A DNA stretch of 61,597 nucleotides from positions 1 through 61,597 of the forward strand of contig CAMHJC010000002.1 of NCBI GenBank assembly GCA_946185345.1, written 5' to 3'. Under the pieces are notes generated by a model. That model did no database searches. It saw only the letters and a list, made by a program, of their open reading frames with translations, and was not told the origin of the DNA. Shown here piece by piece: positions 56,853 to 61,597 of the stretch. The position numbers were made by a program, and so were the translations under genes. The DNA is from an uncultured Clostridia bacterium (GTDB taxonomy: Bacteria; Bacillota; Clostridia; Oscillospirales; Acutalibacteraceae). Every line of letters starts with the position of its first letter. Position 1 is the stretch's first letter.

Positions 56853-58250
56853 ATGGAGAATCAAAATCAATCGGCTGACAAACAGGCGGCCGAAAAGCAA
56901 AAGACGACCTTTTCCGGCAATCTGGGGTATATTCTGGCCGTTGCCGGATCGGCAGTCGGACTGGGGAATATCTGGCGGTTCCCTTATCTGGCGGCCAAAT
57001 ACGGCGGAGGCATCTTCCTGCTGGTCTACCTGATACTGATGATGACGTTCGGTTACGCAATGATCGTCTCCGAAACGGCCATCGGACGAATGACCGGCAA
57101 AAGTCCGGTCGGCGCCTTCGAGTCATTCGGCAAAAAGAAATGGCTCAAATTCGGCGGCTGGATCAACGCAGTGATTCCGATGCTCATTCTGCCGTATTAC
57201 AGCGTCATCGGCGGCTGGGTAGTCAAATATGTCTTTGAATACGTCAGAGGCAACGCCGACGTCCTTTCGAGTGACGAATTCTTTGGCGGCTTCATCGGAA
57301 ATTCCTTTGTTTCCGAAATCTGCTTTGTGGTCTTTGTGCTGCTGGCGTTCCTGGTAATCGCGGCCGGCGTCAAGAACGGCATTGAAGCTGTCAGCAAGAT
57401 CATCATGCCGCTGCTGGTGATTCTTGCGCTGATCACGGCCGTCTATTCGGTCACAAGGCCGGGCGCGCTGGCCGGCGTCAAATACTTCCTGGTGCCGAAT
57501 TTCAAGGACTTTTCACCAATGACAGTGGTGGCGGCAATGGGACAGATGTTCTACTCGCTGTCGCTCGCAATGGGAATTCTTATCACCTACGGCTCCTATC
57601 TCAAGAAGGATTCCGACATCGAAAAGAACACCACCGAGGTGGAATTCTTCGATACAGGCATAGCGATCCTCGCCGGCCTGATGATCATACCGGCGGTCTT
57701 TGCCTTTACGGACGGCAATATGGATACCCTCAAGGCCGGTCCGTCGCTCATGTTCATTACCCTGCCCAAGGTTTTTGACAGCATGGGCATGGCGAATATC
57801 ATCGGCAGCGTGTTCTTCTTTATGGTGCTGTTTGCGGCGCTGACCAGCGCCATTTCCCTGTTTGAAACCAGTACCGCCACCATTTCGGAGGAACTGGGAT
57901 TGAATCGGATTCTGAGCAGCGTCATAGTGCTTGCGGTGTCGCTGCTGCTTGGCACGGCGAGCGTATTCGGCTACGGAATATGGAGCTTTGTGGAAATATT
58001 TGGCATGCAGATCCTCGATTTCTTTGACTTCCTCACCAATTCGCTGATGATGCCGATATCGGCCTTCTTCACCTGTATTCTTGTCATCAAGGTGATTGGC
58101 TTTGACTCAATCACAAAGGAAGTCAGGCTTTCCTCGAAATTCAGACGGCAGCCGATGTATTATGTGGTGACCAAATACATCGCTCCCTTTTTCCTGTTGA
58201 TCATTCTGGCAAGCTCCATCGCAAGCGCCTTTGGATTTATCACCATCTGA
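56853..58250 (+). CDS. Sodium-dependent transporter, NSS/SNF family
   Basis: GNLGYILAVAGSAVGLGNIWRFPYLAAKYGGGIFLLVYL. Confidence 0.95.
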   Translation: MENQNQSADKQAAEKQKTTFSGNLGYILAVAGSAVGLGNIWRFPYLAAKYGGGIFLLVYLILMMTFGYAMIVSETAIGRMTGKSPVGAFESFGKKKWLKFGGWINAVIPMLILPYYSVIGGWVVKYVFEYVRGNADVLSSDEFFGGFIGNSFVSEICFVVFVLLAFLVIAAGVKNGIEAVSKIIMPLLVILALITAVYSVTRPGALAGVKYFLVPNFKDFSPMTVVAAMGQMFYSLSLAMGILITYGSYLKKDSDIEKNTTEVEFFDTGIAILAGLMIIPAVFAFTDGNMDTLKAGPSLMFITLPKVFDSMGMANIIGSVFFFMVLFAALTSAISLFETSTATISEELGLNRILSSVIVLAVSLLLGTASVFGYGIWSFVEIFGMQILDFFDFLTNSLMMPISAFFTCILVIKVIGFDSITKEVRLSSKFRRQPMYYVVTKYIAPFFLLIILASSIASAFGFITI

Positions 58251-58388
58251 CATTCAATGAGGCTATTCACCCGTGGATTTTGGAGAATTTCCCGAATCTG
58301 CGGGTTTTTCCTGTTTTTATTGAGATATTGCCGTTAACGCACTTGAATTACAACGCAAAAAATGCTATAATCAATGTGTATACGATTA

Positions 58389-58537
58389 ATACAAATTTTC
58401 AGTTAAAATCAGACATTCTTTGCGGCCTATTTTGCGCCCTGCGGCGTCGTCCTGCTGTCGACGAGTCGACAGCTATTCATTACAGAACACAAAATATTCT
58501 CGCAAATAATTGTCTACTTTCAACCGAAAATTAGTAT
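58389..58537. mobile_element. MITE-like element, family 2 copy A (about 149 bp)
   Basis: About 36-bp imperfect terminal inverted repeats (atacaaattttcagttaaaatcagacattctttgcg / cgcaaataattgtctactttcaaccgaaaattagtat); exactly central hairpin gctgtcgac-ga-gtcgacagc (58454-58473). Confidence 0.75.
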
Positions 58538-58557
58538 AAAACGGAGGTGCATTCACT

Positions 58558-58764
58558 GTGGACGTAAGAGTGGGCGATATTCTCGAAATGAAAAAGCCAC
58601 ATCCGTGCGGCAGCAAGCAATTCGATGTGCTGCGAGTGGGAATGGATTTCAAGATAAAGTGCCGTGGCTGCGGACACGAAGTCATGGTGGCCCGGGTCAA
58701 GATTGAAAAGAATATAAAAAAAATCATTCGTGATTTACCTGAAATTCCGGAATCCAAGGAGTAG
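58558..58764 (+). CDS. DUF951 domain protein
   Basis: VGDILEMKKPHPCGSKQFDVLRVGMDFKIKCRGCGHEVMVAR; GTG start. Confidence 0.92.
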   Translation: MDVRVGDILEMKKPHPCGSKQFDVLRVGMDFKIKCRGCGHEVMVARVKIEKNIKKIIRDLPEIPESKE

Positions 58765-58823
58765 AACAGCGATCCGGTTGATAGAATGTGAAAAATTCAA
58801 GATAAAAGGATTGAAATGAATTT

Positions 58824-59912
58824 ATGTTTGACAAACTTTCAGCGGCAGAGGTAAGATATGAGGAGCTCAGCAAGAAGCTGTGCGATCCCGATCTGATTAA
58901 CGACAACGCACTCTATCGGGATACCATGCGGGAATACAAGAATCTCACTCCGCTGGTAGAAAAATACCGTGAATACAAGAGCGCAAAGGACATCGAGGAG
59001 GAGTCGAAAGTACTGCTTGATGAAGGCATTGCCGATAAGGATTTCCGTGAACTGGTGGAAAGTGAGCTTGACGACGCAAGGGAAAAGCTGGAAAAGATTT
59101 CCGATGAGCTGAAAATTCTTCTCCTTCCGAAAGACCCGAACGATGACCGGAATGTCGTCATTGAAATCAGAGGCGGCGCAGGCGGCGAAGAAGCGGCGCT
59201 TTTTGCGGGTGTGCTTTTCCGCATGTATTCCATGTACGCCGAGCGCAACGGCTGGAAAATTGAGGTTGTCAATGCCAACGAGACCGAGCTGGGCGGATAC
59301 AAGGAAATCAGCTTCATTGTCAACGGCGAAGCGGCGTATTCCAAGCTGAAATACGAGAGCGGCGTTCACCGTGTGCAGCGTGTTCCGGAGACCGAGACAC
59401 AGGGCAGAATTCACACTTCCACCGCCACGGTTGCCGTCATGCCTGAGGTGGACGAGGTTGACGTGGAAATCAATCCGACAGACCTCAAAATCGACACCTT
59501 CTGTTCCAGCGGCGCAGGCGGACAGCACGTCAACAAGACCGAATCCGCCATTCGCATTACACACCTTCCGACCGGCATTGTGGTAGAATGTCAGGACGAA
59601 CGCAGCCAGTACAAAAACAAAGACCGTGCGATGAAGATACTCCGTTCCCGTATTTATGAAGCGGCGATGGAGGAGCAGAACAGCAAGATTGCCGCCGAGC
59701 GCAAGCTTCAGGTCGGCACAGGCGACCGTTCAGAGCGAATCCGCACCTACAATTATCCGCAGGGACGCATGACCGATCACCGCATCGGACTGACGCTCTA
59801 CAAGCTGGACGCCATTCTCAACGGCGATCTGGACGAAATATTTGATGCGCTCATCACATCGGCAAGAGCCGAGCAGCTCAAGGCGTCGATTGACGAGAAC
59901 GCCAAGCAGTAA
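58824..59912 (+). CDS. prfA: Peptide chain release factor 1
   Basis: [74 protein letters not shown]. Confidence 0.97.
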   Translation: MFDKLSAAEVRYEELSKKLCDPDLINDNALYRDTMREYKNLTPLVEKYREYKSAKDIEEESKVLLDEGIADKDFRELVESELDDAREKLEKISDELKILLLPKDPNDDRNVVIEIRGGAGGEEAALFAGVLFRMYSMYAERNGWKIEVVNANETELGGYKEISFIVNGEAAYSKLKYESGVHRVQRVPETETQGRIHTSTATVAVMPEVDEVDVEINPTDLKIDTFCSSGAGGQHVNKTESAIRITHLPTGIVVECQDERSQYKNKDRAMKILRSRIYEAAMEEQNSKIAAERKLQVGTGDRSERIRTYNYPQGRMTDHRIGLTLYKLDAILNGDLDEIFDALITSARAEQLKASIDENAKQ

Positions 59913-59920
59913 AAGAAAAA

Positions 59921-60063
59921 AAGGAAAGTGCGCAGCGCCAATTAGCGAGCGTTTTTTTCCAGGCGAGCGTGGAAGTCGAGGAGGTCAAGGGCAGCGTCCT
60001 CGAGAGCGAGACGAAGTATTGCGAGCAAGACCGGTTCGGAACTACGAAGGGGTCAGGCGAATG
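59921..60063. repeat. Dispersed intergenic repeat family 3, copy 2
   Basis: aaggaaagtgcgcagcgccaattagcgagcg...gtcaagggcagcgtcct...ggggtcaggcgaat; compare 24274-24450. Confidence 0.6.
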
Positions 60064-60126
60064 CCGTATCACTCCCGACCGCCGGCAAAAGAAGCCCGAT
60101 ACACAACAAGCAAGGAGGTTTTACAA

Positions 60127-60474
60127 ATGAAGAAAATCTTTCTGATCGCAGCGACCATCCTTCTCATCACAGCCATTTTCTGTTCGTGCAATAAAAAGTC
60201 ACTAAGCGGCACCTATACCTTCGGTGAGGGTGTCAATTCCTCAGAGGTAACACTAAACGAAGACGGCTCCTTTGAATTTGTCTTTTCTCCGATCAGCAGC
60301 TATCTGGGAGTAGGGAAATTTACCGTCAGCGGCGACAGGCTGACACTCAGAACCTCGGACGGCCAATACCATTATGTATTCAGAATTACCGACAGCGGTC
60401 TCGTATTCGATGCGGACGCTTCTTCTGATATGCTTTGGTTCGGGGAATTTGCCGACGGCGCATTATTTAATTGA
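60127..60474 (+). CDS. Small lipoprotein (115 aa)
   Basis: MKKIFLIAATILLITAIFCSCNKK lipobox; RBS aaggagg; GTYTFGEG...VTLNEDGSFEF. Confidence 0.75.
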   Translation: MKKIFLIAATILLITAIFCSCNKKSLSGTYTFGEGVNSSEVTLNEDGSFEFVFSPISSYLGVGKFTVSGDRLTLRTSDGQYHYVFRITDSGLVFDADASSDMLWFGEFADGALFN

Positions 60475-60508
60475 GTGTACTTTATACAGGAGCTACAAAC
60501 GAAAAAAC

Positions 60509-61546
60509 ATGGAAACAATACTTTTGCAAAATACAGAAAAAGACATAGTCCGTGCCGGAGAGATACTTTGCGGCGGCGGATTGGTGGCCATACCGACCGA
60601 GACGGTCTACGGACTTGCCGCCAATGCTCTTGACGGAAGCGCCGTGGCAAAAATCTTCGCCGCAAAGGGCAGACCGCAGGACAATCCGCTTATCGTACAT
60701 ATTTCAGAGCTGAGCCAGTGGAAAGAGCTGGTTCGTGAGATTCCTCCAATGGCGATGGCTCTTGCACAGGCATATTGGCCGGGGCCGCTGACCATCATTC
60801 TGCCCAAGAGCGGCATCATTCCCGATGAAGTATCCGCCGGACTGGAGACGGTTGCGGTCAGATTTCCTTCCATGCGCACGACACGCAGAATCATTGATGC
60901 GGCAGGAGTGCCGTTGGCGGCGCCATCCGCCAATCTTTCGGGCAGTCCGAGTCCGACCTGCGCAAGGCATACAATGGAGGATATGAGGGGCAGAATTGAC
61001 GCTGTTCTGGACGGCGGAGAATGTAATTTCGGCGTGGAATCCACCGTTGTCACGCTTGCCACCGAAATACCTCGGCTGCTTCGTCCCGGAGCGGTCACGC
61101 CGGAGGAATTGCGTGAAGTGCTGGGCGAAATCGAAATTGACGACGCCGTCATGGGCCGGCTCAGGGAAGGCGTGAAGGCGGCTTCTCCCGGAATGAAGTA
61201 CAAGCATTACAGCCCGAAAGCCGAGATCACCATTGTGAGGGGAACCCTTGAAGAATTCATCCGATACGTGAGCAGGGCGGGGGAGAGCAGTCAGACATTT
61301 GCCCTCTGCTTTGACGGCGAAGAAAGCGAAATACCGTTGGAATGTGTCACCTACGGCCGATCAGACGATTCCCTTACCCAGTCGCACCGATTATTCACTG
61401 CCCTTCGTGAGCTTGACGAAAAAGGCGCGAAGAAGGTCTATGCCCGCTGTCCATCGACCGAAGGCGTCGGAATGGCGGTTTACAACCGGCTGCTGCGAGC
61501 GGCAGGATTCAGCGTCATAGATGCGAAAACAATACGGATCAGCTGA
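60509..61546 (+). CDS. L-threonylcarbamoyladenylate synthase (Sua5/YwlC type)
   Basis: GGGLVAIPTETVYGLAANALDGSAVAKIFAAKGRPQDNPLIVHI, YWPGPLTIILPK, APSANLSGSPSPT, RPGAVTPEEL, C-terminal Sua5 domain (SPGMKYKHYSPKAE). Confidence 0.95.
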   Translation: METILLQNTEKDIVRAGEILCGGGLVAIPTETVYGLAANALDGSAVAKIFAAKGRPQDNPLIVHISELSQWKELVREIPPMAMALAQAYWPGPLTIILPKSGIIPDEVSAGLETVAVRFPSMRTTRRIIDAAGVPLAAPSANLSGSPSPTCARHTMEDMRGRIDAVLDGGECNFGVESTVVTLATEIPRLLRPGAVTPEELREVLGEIEIDDAVMGRLREGVKAASPGMKYKHYSPKAEITIVRGTLEEFIRYVSRAGESSQTFALCFDGEESEIPLECVTYGRSDDSLTQSHRLFTALRELDEKGAKKVYARCPSTEGVGMAVYNRLLRAAGFSVIDAKTIRIS

Positions 61547-61597
61547 TACTAATTTTCGGCTAAAATCAGACTTTCTTTGCGGCCTATTTTGCGCCCT
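61546..61597. mobile_element. MITE-like element, family 2 copy B, truncated by window end
   Basis: atactaattttcggctaaaatcagactttctttgcggcctattttgcgccct matches the left arm of 58389-58537. Confidence 0.7.

Overview
This 61.6 kb window looks like a Clostridia (Oscillospiraceae/Ruminococcus-like) chromosome, judged from gene content only. From left to right it holds: a prophage lysis-module remnant (peptidoglycan-binding endolysin tail and holin) next to tRNA-Pro(GGG); a putative envelope-signalling cluster (DegT/DnrJ-fold protein lacking the PLP lysine, FHA-FHA-ABC transporter, soluble Ser/Thr kinase, membrane protein, NlpC/P60 hydrolase with a Thr-rich linker); an alpha/beta hydrolase and a class I aminotransferase; secD-secF; a SUFU-domain protein; a lipoprotein with two cystatin-like repeats; the Gram-positive housekeeping block pyrH-frr-uppS-cdsA-dxr-rseP-(methyltransferase, SPL-like radical SAM)-ispG-(small basic ORFs)-polC; a his cluster (hisZ, G, D, C, B, a hisA-hisI fusion, hisE) with hisH and hisF absent; an ~11.7 kb terminator-bounded locus with a 2075-aa fibro-slime surface protein, a SipW-type signal peptidase and five candidate exported matrix proteins; a TIGR03960/TIGR03936-type radical SAM pair; two paralogous lipoproteins; an NSS transporter; DUF951; prfA; and a Sua5/YwlC-type threonylcarbamoyl-AMP synthase. 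The strongest leads are the SipW/fibro-slime locus (including a poly-T/TGA frameshift site), the kinase-FHA-ABC-DegT-like cluster, the tandem cystatin-like lipoprotein, the HisA-HisI fusion, two families of MITE-like elements at gene ends, and two promoters sharing a 24-bp upstream motif at identical spacing. All family calls come from reading the translations; no database search was run.
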